Below are positions 1 through 5,592 of a stretch of DNA of 8,034 nucleotides, in pieces (within the stretch, counting starts at the first letter, position 1; every line of letters starts with the position of its first letter). The stretch comes from Clostridia bacterium. GTDB taxonomy: Bacteria > Bacillota > Clostridia > Oscillospirales > Acutalibacteraceae. Location of the stretch: positions 1 through 8,034 of the forward strand of contig CAAGND010000120.1 of assembly GCA_900771185.1 (NCBI GenBank), given 5' to 3'. The notes under the pieces are model-generated. The model did not search any database and was not told the DNA's origin. It worked only from the letters and a program-made list of their open reading frames with translations. The translations under genes were made by a program, and so were the position numbers.

Positions 1-10
1 GAAAAGAGGT
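1..10 (+). promoter_or_regulatory. Ribosome binding site selecting a TTG start
   Basis: AAAGAGGT at about 3-10 is a good Shine-Dalgarno sequence. It lies 7 bases before the TTG at 17 but about 30 bases before the first in-frame ATG at 41, so it favours the TTG start. The window begins here, so the promoter of this gene is not visible. Confidence 0.6.
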
Positions 11-16
11 ATTTTT

Positions 17-802
17 TTGAAAAACTATTTTAACAGACTTATGACGGGCTGCAAAAAGTGGGAATTGGCTGTATGGTGGTTTTTCCGTCTTATTATGATA
101 GGCGGAATGGTGAGCCTTCTTTTCACAAATCCGCCGTCGGATCTGCCGAGGCCTCAGATGGCACTCCAGCTTTTCGCGAATCTTGCCGGAATGTTTGCTT
201 GGGAAATCTTTCAGATGTTCTCTGAACGCAACTGCCTGAGATACATACCCTCCTATTGCCAAACAGTGGCGGTGGTCGGGCTGTTCCTCGCCTCGTTCGG
301 CGGAGCGTTCCTCAATTTTTATTACAGCATTCCGCTCTGGGATACGATACTCCATCTCTTTGGAGGAGCCGAGGCTGTGTTTGTGGGATATGAAATCACT
401 GTTGCAATGCAGAAAAGAGACAAGGTGAGAGCCTCTGTGCCGATAGTCCTGCTCTGCGCACTCGGCTTTTCGTTCTTCGCCTCCACCTGCTGGGAGCTGT
501 TCGAGTTCACCTTCGATCAGATAGCCGGGGGAGATTCACAGCACTGGTCATATGCTCTTGCAGAGAAGGCTAACGACACCTCGACCTTCTTCCCGGTGCG
601 TGACCCGTCCCGCTTTGCGCTCATGGATACCATGACGGATATCGTTTTCAACACCATAGGCGCTTTGATTTTCTATGTTATACTAAAATTTGTTCCTTAT
701 CACCACAGAGGCAAGAACAATGTCAACAAGATGTTCACCGAGGCAACGGGAGGAAAGAGTGCCAAAAAAGAAGAGGCAAAAGAAGTAGTAGTTGTGAAAT
801 AA
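17..802 (+). CDS. DUF2238/YjdF-like integral membrane protein
   Basis: This 261-residue protein has about six hydrophobic segments (near residues 17-36, 48-66, 82-102, 108-128, 140-158 and 206-224), so it should be an integral membrane protein. Polar residues embedded in or beside the helices follow the pattern I associate with the DUF2238/YjdF family: W108-D109 with H113 (the WDTILHLFGG stretch), W159-E160 with E163, and D204, D208 and N212 in the last helix. Such clustered Asp/His/Glu/Asn residues could bind a metal or a polar substrate, but the family's biochemical role is not known to me. The tail (about 230-261) is lysine/glutamate rich and probably cytosolic. The chosen start is TTG at 17 because of the well-placed ribosome binding site; ATG at 41 would remove 8 residues and leave all helices intact. 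A terminator follows directly, so this is the last or only gene of its transcript. Family assignment is from remembered motifs, not a search. Confidence 0.8.
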   Translation: MKNYFNRLMTGCKKWELAVWWFFRLIMIGGMVSLLFTNPPSDLPRPQMALQLFANLAGMFAWEIFQMFSERNCLRYIPSYCQTVAVVGLFLASFGGAFLNFYYSIPLWDTILHLFGGAEAVFVGYEITVAMQKRDKVRASVPIVLLCALGFSFFASTCWELFEFTFDQIAGGDSQHWSYALAEKANDTSTFFPVRDPSRFALMDTMTDIVFNTIGALIFYVILKFVPYHHRGKNNVNKMFTEATGGKSAKKEEAKEVVVVK

Positions 803-817
803 ATTTCAATTTGAACC

Positions 818-857
818 AACACAGAGCTGACCTGAATGCAGGCCGGCTCTGTGTTTT
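818..857 (+). terminator. Rho-independent terminator after the membrane protein gene
   Basis: A perfect 10-bp stem joins 818-827 (AACACAGAGC) to 846-855 (GCTCTGTGTT). The stem continues inward with a U-G and a G-C pair, one A-C mismatch and four more pairs (831-834 with 839-842), closed by an AATG loop. TTTT at 854-857 follows on the plus strand. It ends the transcript 16 bases after the stop codon at 800-802. The upstream side has no good A tract, so it is a one-way terminator. Confidence 0.85.
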
Positions 858-866
858 GTCTCTGTG

Positions 867-895
867 TTGATTTTTGCTCTCGGCTGAACTATAAT
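867..895 (+). promoter_or_regulatory. Vegetative sigma-factor promoter for the rlmA-like gene
   Basis: TTGATT (867-872) and a perfect TATAAT (890-895) are separated by exactly 17 bases. Transcription should start near 902, giving a leader of only about 20 bases before the ATG at 924. It lies just downstream of the preceding terminator, so the methyltransferase gene is probably transcribed on its own. Confidence 0.75.
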
Positions 896-923
896 ATCCA
901 TATAAAAACAACGGAGCGATAGC

Positions 924-1742
924 ATGAAAACCTTTAACTGTCCCATCTGCTCACAGGCGCTTGATAAGGGCGAAAAAACATACACATGTCCGTCCGGACA
1001 CAGCTTTGACAAAGCGGCTAAGGGATATGTCAATCTTCTGATGTCACAGAAAGCGTCCGCCAAGCGCCACGGTGATGATCGTGTTATGGTCAACGCCCGC
1101 CGTGACTTTCTCAGGGAGGGCTGGTATGAGCCGCTGAGAAAGGCTGTGCTTGAGAAAATAAAACAGGCGTTCCCGGTCGGCGGAACTCTTCTTGACGCTG
1201 GCTGCGGTGAGTGTTGGTATACAACATATTTTTACCGTGAGCTTTGCGCGTTCGGGCTTGAACCTAATATATTGGGGATAGATATCTCAAAAAACGCCCT
1301 CGAAAAGGCGGACAGGAGCGCCGCCATAGAACGTGCGGTCGCAAGTGTTTTCAACATTCCCGTTGCCGCATCCTCCTGCGATGCGGTGGTCAATATCTTT
1401 GCACCGTTGTGCGCTCCGGAGTTTTGCCGCGTGCTCAAAAGCGGAGGGGTTCTTATCCGTGCTGTTCCGCTGGAGCGGCATCTGTGGGAGCTGAAGGCTG
1501 CCGTTTATGACCAGCCTTATGAGAATGAGCCGGAGATGTATGAGCTTGAGGGCTTTCGGTCAAAGGAGAGAAGTGAGCTCAAATATAATATGCAGCTTCG
1601 AAGCAATGCGGATATAATCAATCTTTTTAAAATGACGCCGTATTATTACAAAACCTCACAGCATGATTTTGAGAAGCTCAGAGAGCTTGAAAATCTTAAT
1701 GTGAGCGCGGAATTCGGTATAGCAGTCTATGAAAAAATATGA
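924..1742 (+). CDS. rlmA: 23S rRNA (guanine-N1-)-methyltransferase, RlmA type
   Basis: This 272-residue cytoplasmic enzyme should transfer a methyl group from S-adenosylmethionine to N1 of a guanine in hairpin 35 of 23S rRNA (G745 in Gram-negative RlmA-I, G748 in Gram-positive RlmA-II/TlrB). The N-terminal zinc site is clear: C6, C9, C22 and H26, followed by the family signature HSFDKAAKGYVNLL (26-39). A basic stretch and MVNARRDFL (55-63) come next. The Rossmann methyltransferase core starts with motif I at LLDAGCGE (89-96), then the acidic ribose-binding D120 in LGIDIS and IFAPL...EFCRVLKSGG (158-175). The late motifs HLWEL (186-190) and MTPYYYKT (237-244) also fit the family. Length is as expected. 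GGAG at 913-916, 7 bases from the ATG, supports the start. One oddity is Cys97 where the third glycine of the GxGxG loop is usual. A Gram-positive host suggests the G748-type enzyme, but that is inferred. Confidence 0.92.
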   Translation: MKTFNCPICSQALDKGEKTYTCPSGHSFDKAAKGYVNLLMSQKASAKRHGDDRVMVNARRDFLREGWYEPLRKAVLEKIKQAFPVGGTLLDAGCGECWYTTYFYRELCAFGLEPNILGIDISKNALEKADRSAAIERAVASVFNIPVAASSCDAVVNIFAPLCAPEFCRVLKSGGVLIRAVPLERHLWELKAAVYDQPYENEPEMYELEGFRSKERSELKYNMQLRSNADIINLFKMTPYYYKTSQHDFEKLRELENLNVSAEFGIAVYEKI

Positions 1743-1767
1743 ATCGCGGTTGAGGTGGAATATCAAA

Positions 1768-1821
1768 AAAACTCCGCCGGGAGCCTGACAGCCTGAGCTG
1801 TCGGTTAACCGGCGGAGTTTT
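1768..1821. terminator. Bidirectional rho-independent terminator between convergent genes
   Basis: A perfect 13-bp stem pairs 1768-1780 (AAAACTCCGCCGG) with 1809-1821 (CCGGCGGAGTTTT). An inner hairpin, 1787-1792 GACAGC with 1797-1802 GCTGTC around a CTGA loop, stacks inside. The A run at 1765-1771 becomes a T tract for the minus strand and TTTT at 1818-1821 serves the plus strand, so one structure can stop both the methyltransferase transcript and the opposing PHP-protein transcript. It lies about 25 bases from one stop codon and 20 from the other. Confidence 0.9.
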
Positions 1822-1841
1822 GTTATTTAATGATTAATCAA

Positions 1842-3257
1842 TCAGTCTGCGAAAGCCGCGTTTTTGGTCAGTGCATACCAAACCTTGCAGAAGAGCTTGC
1901 TCTGGCTGCATATGTCGAGCAGGACATCGGCAAAAAGCTTAACAACATTGCCGAAGTCAAAGAAGAACCCATCCTCAGCCTCGGGAGCGCCGTCATAGTC
2001 GAGCATGAAGGCCTGAGTGTAGAGAATGCCGCCCTCGCCGAAAACCTCGGCTCTGACGTAGCTGCCTATCTCATCCGAATAGTCGTCAAGGTCAATCTCG
2101 TTTCCGACATGGATAACCTTGCCGTCCGCAATCCAATGAACAGTCAGTGCGTTTTCGGCTGTTACGGCAATGGTGTCCTCATTGTCATCAACAGCTATAT
2201 TTGTGACCTTTGGCTGAACGAGCTCAGGTTCCGCATACCACTCTTCGCCGAGGTCGTAGCCTATCTCTCTGCTGAACTGCTGCAGCTCAACGGGATTTTT
2301 GATGTGTCTGCTGCCCGCGAAGAAAGCGCCTGTTTCCATGCACTCTCTGAGCGCCTCAACAGTGTTTTCGGGCATACACATGATGGTCCAGCCGCTGTCG
2401 ATAGCGGACTCCTTGTGAGTGTCGCTCGACGCAATTGCAAAGACGTTGCGTCCGGTGGGAATAACCTTGCCAAGAAGGATGTCCCAAAGCTTTCTGTCGT
2501 ATTTTGTGCGTGAATCGCCCTTGCTGTTTATGTCTATACCGATGCATGAGGGATATTTTTTGAGAAGAGTTGCAAACTTGTTGATTTTGTACTCGTAATC
2601 CTCGTTGTAGGCATCGTCAACAGTCTCTTCATCACGGGCGTTCGTGTACTCACCGGGATGGTTGATAACCGAGAGACCGCCGAGCTCGTCAACCGCTTTG
2701 ATGGGGGTTTCGTAATCGCTGGTTCCGCCGAGAACGCCGTGACCGTAGTCAGCGAACCAGGAATTGACATGGGCGTTGTTGAATGAAGTCGGGTTATGTT
2801 CGATTCCGAACGGAACACGGAGCATACCTCTGCCGTTGCGGTCGGTGCCGTTTGTGATTTCCTCAAAGCGCTCCTGAGTAAGACCTGTGGGCTTTACGGT
2901 GTTTTCACGCTTGACAACACTGAGAACAAACTGAAGCGCCGGAACGATGTTGGGTTCCGTCCAGCTTGTGTCAACGGTGCCGTGATCGGTGATAGAAAGA
3001 ATATCATAGCCGCGAGCATAATAAATCTCGATCATCTCATTGAAATCGTAGGAACCGTCGGTTGCTATCGTGTGATTGTGAAGAGCTGCCTTGTACTGAT
3101 CCCAGTTCTCCCAGTCAACGGCAGCATAGGGGTTCGTGATTGTGTAATCGACGTCCGCCGCCTCAGAACTCTGCGCAAAGGCTATGGGCATAACACCCAT
3201 GAGGATTGCGGCTGAAAGTATCACGGCGAGTGTCCGTTTAAAACAGCTTTTTTTCAT
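1842..3257 (-). CDS. Exported PHP-domain metal-dependent phosphoesterase-like protein
   Basis: The 471-residue product begins with a typical Gram-positive signal peptide: basic n-region, hydrophobic core (about 9-24), probable cleavage after AFA at 28. The mature part carries the metal-binding motifs of the PHP superfamily in the right order: H60-x-H62 with D67, D91-H92 in ITDHG, E153 in GIEHN, H200 in INHPGEY, and D279-x-H281 in SSDTH. These should bind two or three metal ions and support hydrolysis of a phosphoester, as in other PHP proteins; the substrate cannot be read from sequence. After the PHP domain (about 55-320), residues about 346-425 look like a beta-sandwich ending in VRAEVFGEGGILYTQAF, a segment that often caps exported PHP proteins. 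The last 45 residues are hydrophobic to amphipathic without a clear transmembrane anchor or LPxTG sorting signal. Minus-strand AAGGAG (3266-3271) lies 8 bases before the ATG at 3255-3257. The gene stands alone between its own promoter and a terminator. Call as PHP protein is firm; export is likely; function is open. Confidence 0.9.
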   Translation of the reverse strand: MKKSCFKRTLAVILSAAILMGVMPIAFAQSSEAADVDYTITNPYAAVDWENWDQYKAALHNHTIATDGSYDFNEMIEIYYARGYDILSITDHGTVDTSWTEPNIVPALQFVLSVVKRENTVKPTGLTQERFEEITNGTDRNGRGMLRVPFGIEHNPTSFNNAHVNSWFADYGHGVLGGTSDYETPIKAVDELGGLSVINHPGEYTNARDEETVDDAYNEDYEYKINKFATLLKKYPSCIGIDINSKGDSRTKYDRKLWDILLGKVIPTGRNVFAIASSDTHKESAIDSGWTIMCMPENTVEALRECMETGAFFAGSRHIKNPVELQQFSREIGYDLGEEWYAEPELVQPKVTNIAVDDNEDTIAVTAENALTVHWIADGKVIHVGNEIDLDDYSDEIGSYVRAEVFGEGGILYTQAFMLDYDGAPEAEDGFFFDFGNVVKLFADVLLDICSQSKLFCKVWYALTKNAAFAD

Positions 3258-3270
3258 TCTCGCATCTCCT

Positions 3271-3293
3271 TTGATGTTTTATTGTAACATCAA
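3271..3293. promoter_or_regulatory. Operator-like palindrome over the PHP gene transcription start
   Basis: TTGATGTT (3271-3278) and AACATCAA (3286-3293) form a perfect 8-bp inverted repeat with a 7-base AT-rich spacer. It begins one base past the minus-strand -10 box (3295-3300) and spans the expected start point near 3288, ending at the ribosome binding site. This position suits repressor binding. It could instead fold as a weak hairpin in the short leader RNA. No matching palindrome was noticed elsewhere in the window, and no regulator gene is present. Confidence 0.45.
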
Positions 3294-3294
3294 T

Positions 3295-3323
3295 ATTGTA
3301 CATTAAATTCGTAAAAATGTCAA
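3295..3323 (-). promoter_or_regulatory. Vegetative promoter for the PHP gene
   Basis: Read on the minus strand, a perfect TTGACA (complement of 3318-3323) is followed after exactly 17 bases by TACAAT (complement of 3295-3300). The stretch upstream of the -35 box (about 3324-3355) is very AT rich and may add an UP-like contribution. Transcription should start near 3288, giving a leader of about 30 bases. Confidence 0.8.
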
Positions 3324-3365
3324 AAAATTTCATCTTCTATATACATACAAAATTTTACTGACCTA

Positions 3366-3394
3366 TGGCAATGAACGGCGCAGTATGCTAAAAT
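3366..3394 (+). promoter_or_regulatory. Possible promoter for the glycosylase-sulfatase-GH3 operon
   Basis: TAAAAT (3389-3394) is a good -10 match and lies about 38 bases before the ATG at 3433. The hexamer 17 bases upstream, TGGCAA (3366-3371), matches TTGACA at only three positions, so this promoter would be weak or need an activator. The placement is sensible because the region sits between divergent genes, but the assignment is tentative. Confidence 0.4.
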
Positions 3395-3432
3395 AATTCC
3401 TGTGATATGCACTTGCGAAGGGGAAAACGGAC

Positions 3433-4116
3433 ATGGATGTTAAAGAGGAGCTTGAATCGCTGGCGGACAGTGAATATAGGGACTTTACCTCTGCGCTGAT
3501 ACCGAATGTCGAAAAAAGCCGGGTTATAGGCGTGCGCCTGCCGCAGATAAAGAAGCTGGCGGACGGTATAGCGAAGAACGGCTGGCGTGAGTTCCTGTCG
3601 CAGGAGCCGGGAGACACTTTGGAGGAAAAGCTTTTAAGAGGCTTTGTGATAGGCAGGGCAAAGCTTCCGATTGAGGAACATTTGGAGCTTGTCAGGGACT
3701 TTGTGCCGCTGATAGACTGCTGGTCGGTCTGTGACAGCTTCGCCATGTCGCTCAAGTTTGTCAGGAAAAACAGAGCGGAGGTCTGGGAGTTTATCAAACC
3801 CTACTTTTTCTCATCAAAGCCCTATGACGTTCGCTTCGCAGTTGTGATGACCCTTAGCTATTTTTCAGACGAGGAATATGCCGACAGGGCGTTCCGAATT
3901 TTCGACAGCATAGAGAACAACGATTACTATGTCAGTATGGCTGTTGCGTGGGCTGTTTCTGTTTTCTTTGTTCACGCTCCCGAGCAGACATGGAGTTATC
4001 TCAGAAGCAATTGCCTTGACGATGACACCCATAACAAGGCTCTTCGAAAAATAATTGAATCGCGTCGTGTAAGCGATGAGGATAAAACGATTATACGCAC
4101 TCTCAAACGTGCCTGA
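3433..4116 (+). CDS. AlkD-like DNA alkylation repair glycosylase
   Basis: This 227-residue, wholly alpha-helical protein belongs to the HEAT-like-repeat DNA alkylation repair family typified by Bacillus AlkD, which removes N3- and N7-alkylated purines from DNA. Key residues of AlkD have good counterparts: W97 and D101 in IDCWSVCDS (AlkD W109 and D113, same spacing of four), R134 in VRFAVVM (AlkD R148), and W173 in VAWAVS (AlkD W187, same spacing of 39 from the Arg). The C-terminal helix pair with DTHNKALRKIIES and the basic tail fit the family, as does the length. It should act on DNA in the cytoplasm. The ribosome binding site is AAGGGG at 3418-3423, nine bases before the ATG. The next gene starts 12 bases after the stop with no terminator between, so the three genes probably share a transcript. 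Exact substrate range (AlkD-type rather than a less active paralogue) is inferred from the retained residues. Confidence 0.9.
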   Translation: MDVKEELESLADSEYRDFTSALIPNVEKSRVIGVRLPQIKKLADGIAKNGWREFLSQEPGDTLEEKLLRGFVIGRAKLPIEEHLELVRDFVPLIDCWSVCDSFAMSLKFVRKNRAEVWEFIKPYFFSSKPYDVRFAVVMTLSYFSDEEYADRAFRIFDSIENNDYYVSMAVAWAVSVFFVHAPEQTWSYLRSNCLDDDTHNKALRKIIESRRVSDEDKTIIRTLKRA

Positions 4117-4128
4117 AGAGGTGATAAT

Positions 4129-5592
4129 ATGAGCAGACCGAATATACTTTTTATAATGGCCGACCAGTTTCGTGGCGATTGTCTCGGAGCGGCGGGGCAT
4201 CCGGACGTAAAAACTCCGTATCTCGACTCCCTTGCGGCAAAGGGCGTGATGTTTGACAACGCTTATACCGCCTGCCCGAGCTGTGTGCCTGCCCGAGCGT
4301 CCGTGCTCACGGGTCTTTCGCCGAAAAGTCACGGCAGGGTGGGCTATACGGACGGTGTGCCGTGGAACTATGAACACACACTTGCGGGCGAGCTTTCGGC
4401 GAACGGCTACTATACCCAGTGCGTCGGAAAAATGCACGTCCATCCTCAAAGGAGTTTGCAGGGCTTCCATAATATAGAGCTGCATGACGGATATCTGCAT
4501 TATTACCGCTCGCCGGACACACCTTATTTTGAAAGTCAGCGCATAGCCGATGATTATCTCTACTGGCTTCAGGGCGAGAAGGGTATCGGAACCGATATCA
4601 CGGATACCGGACTCGAATGTAATTCGTGGCTTGCGAGGCCGTGGATATATGAGGAAAAATATCATCCGACGAACTGGGCGGCATCCCGCAGCATCGATTT
4701 CTTCCGCCGCAGAGATCCGGAAAAGCCGTTTATGCTCATGACCTCGTTTGTCAGACCGCATCCGCCCTTTGATGCCCCGCAGTATTATCTTGATATGTAT
4801 CTGAACAGGGAACTCAGAGAACCCGTATGCGGCGGCTGGGCGGATACGGAGAGAATAGAGCGTCAGGGGCGCATATATGACTCACTGACAGGCCCTGAGG
4901 ACAGGGAGCTTGTGCGTCAGGCGCAGGCGGGTTATTATGCCTGCATCACCCATCTTGATCATCAGATAGGCAGAATTATCGGGGAACTTATCGAACGCAA
5001 GCTTTATGACAATACGCTGATAGTTTTCACCTCCGATCACGGCGAGCAGCTCTGCGACCACCGCTTTTTCAGAAAATCTCTGCCCTATCAGGGGAGCGTG
5101 CATATCCCGCTGATTATTTCCGGCGGAGCGCTTGACAGCAGATTCGCGGGGACAAGATGCTCGGTTCTTACGGAGCTTCGTGATATTCTGACCACTTTTG
5201 TGGATGCCGCCGGCGGGCGAATACCCGAGACAGTCGAGGGCAAAAGCCTTTTGAACTGCCTCGAAAACGGGGAAAAGCTTCGGGAATATATCCACGGAGA
5301 ACACAGCTACGGCGAGCTTTCAAACCACTTTATCGTCACAGAGCGGGATAAGTATATCTGGTTTTCACACAGCGGGCGGGAACAGTATTTCCGCCTTGAC
5401 AGTGACCCGCATGAGCTTTGCGACCTGAAAGACGACCCGTCCTGCGGCGAGAGGATAGCATATCTCCGCTCGCTGCTTATAGCGGAGCTTGACGGCAGGG
5501 AAGAGGGCTTTACCGATGGGCATGTGCTGATTCCGGGCAGAAAAACAAAGCCGTGCCTTGACAGCGTTTTTCGCAAGGAGGAAAACATATGA
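4129..5592 (+). CDS. Type I (formylglycine-dependent) sulfatase, cytoplasmic
   Basis: This 487-residue enzyme should hydrolyse a sulfate ester. It starts with the alkaline-phosphatase-superfamily opening RPNILFIMADQ, where D12 and Q13 are expected metal ligands. The full sulfatase signature C52-VPAR-ASVLTG (52-62) is intact; C52 would be oxidised to formylglycine after translation by an anaerobic sulfatase-maturing radical SAM enzyme or a formylglycine-generating enzyme, neither of which is in this window. Further active-site residues visible are R56, K101 and H103 in GKMHVHP, H211 in SFVRPHPPF, D303-H304 in TSDHGE, and K316. The C-terminal subdomain contains YFRLDSDPHELCDL (420-433), a usual late sulfatase motif. 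There is no signal peptide, so the enzyme should stay in the cytoplasm, unlike many mucin- or algal-polysaccharide sulfatases. AGAGGTG just upstream supports the start. The stop overlaps the next start by four bases. Related Cys-type enzymes include phosphonate monoester hydrolases, so sulfate is likely but not certain; the substrate is unknown. Confidence 0.9.
   Translation: MSRPNILFIMADQFRGDCLGAAGHPDVKTPYLDSLAAKGVMFDNAYTACPSCVPARASVLTGLSPKSHGRVGYTDGVPWNYEHTLAGELSANGYYTQCVGKMHVHPQRSLQGFHNIELHDGYLHYYRSPDTPYFESQRIADDYLYWLQGEKGIGTDITDTGLECNSWLARPWIYEEKYHPTNWAASRSIDFFRRRDPEKPFMLMTSFVRPHPPFDAPQYYLDMYLNRELREPVCGGWADTERIERQGRIYDSLTGPEDRELVRQAQAGYYACITHLDHQIGRIIGELIERKLYDNTLIVFTSDHGEQLCDHRFFRKSLPYQGSVHIPLIISGGALDSRFAGTRCSVLTELRDILTTFVDAAGGRIPETVEGKSLLNCLENGEKLREYIHGEHSYGELSNHFIVTERDKYIWFSHSGREQYFRLDSDPHELCDLKDDPSCGERIAYLRSLLIAELDGREEGFTDGHVLIPGRKTKPCLDSVFRKEENI
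5575..5581 (+). promoter_or_regulatory. Ribosome binding site for the GH3 gene inside the sulfatase gene
   Basis: AAGGAGG at 5575-5581 is a full consensus site, 7 bases before the ATG at 5589. It lies within the last codons of the sulfatase gene, and the start and stop codons overlap as ATGA (5589-5592). This fixes the GH3 start and points to translational coupling with the sulfatase. Confidence 0.85.

Noticed and set aside
806..1093. Minus-strand frame of 95 codons overlapping the terminator and promoter region
   Set aside because: It crosses the intergenic terminator and the conserved zinc-site part of the methyltransferase gene, and has no visible ribosome binding site or family motif.
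1671..1690. AAGCTC-AGA-GAGCTT inverted repeat in the methyltransferase gene
   Set aside because: It is a short palindrome within coding sequence for a Lys-Leu-Arg-Glu-Leu stretch, explained by codon use; no T tract follows.
1830..2513. Open frame of 227 codons on the plus strand
   Set aside because: It is antisense to the PHP gene. The PHP frame has a signal peptide and all metal motifs in order, whereas this frame shows no recognisable domain and its start region follows a terminator.
3384..3389. TATGCT as an alternative -10 box for the operon
   Set aside because: The best upstream hexamer, CTGACC at 3358-3363, would sit 20 bases away, too far for a normal spacer. TAAAAT at 3389-3394 is the better match.
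3865..4761. Open frame of 298 codons on the minus strand
   Set aside because: It lies antisense across both the AlkD-like and sulfatase genes. Its translation is rich in Arg, His and Ile without a family motif, and the two plus-strand genes are clearly real.
4882..5304. Minus-strand frame of 140 codons inside the sulfatase gene
   Set aside because: It is wholly antisense to conserved sulfatase sequence including the TSDHGE motif, and no promoter or family motif was seen.
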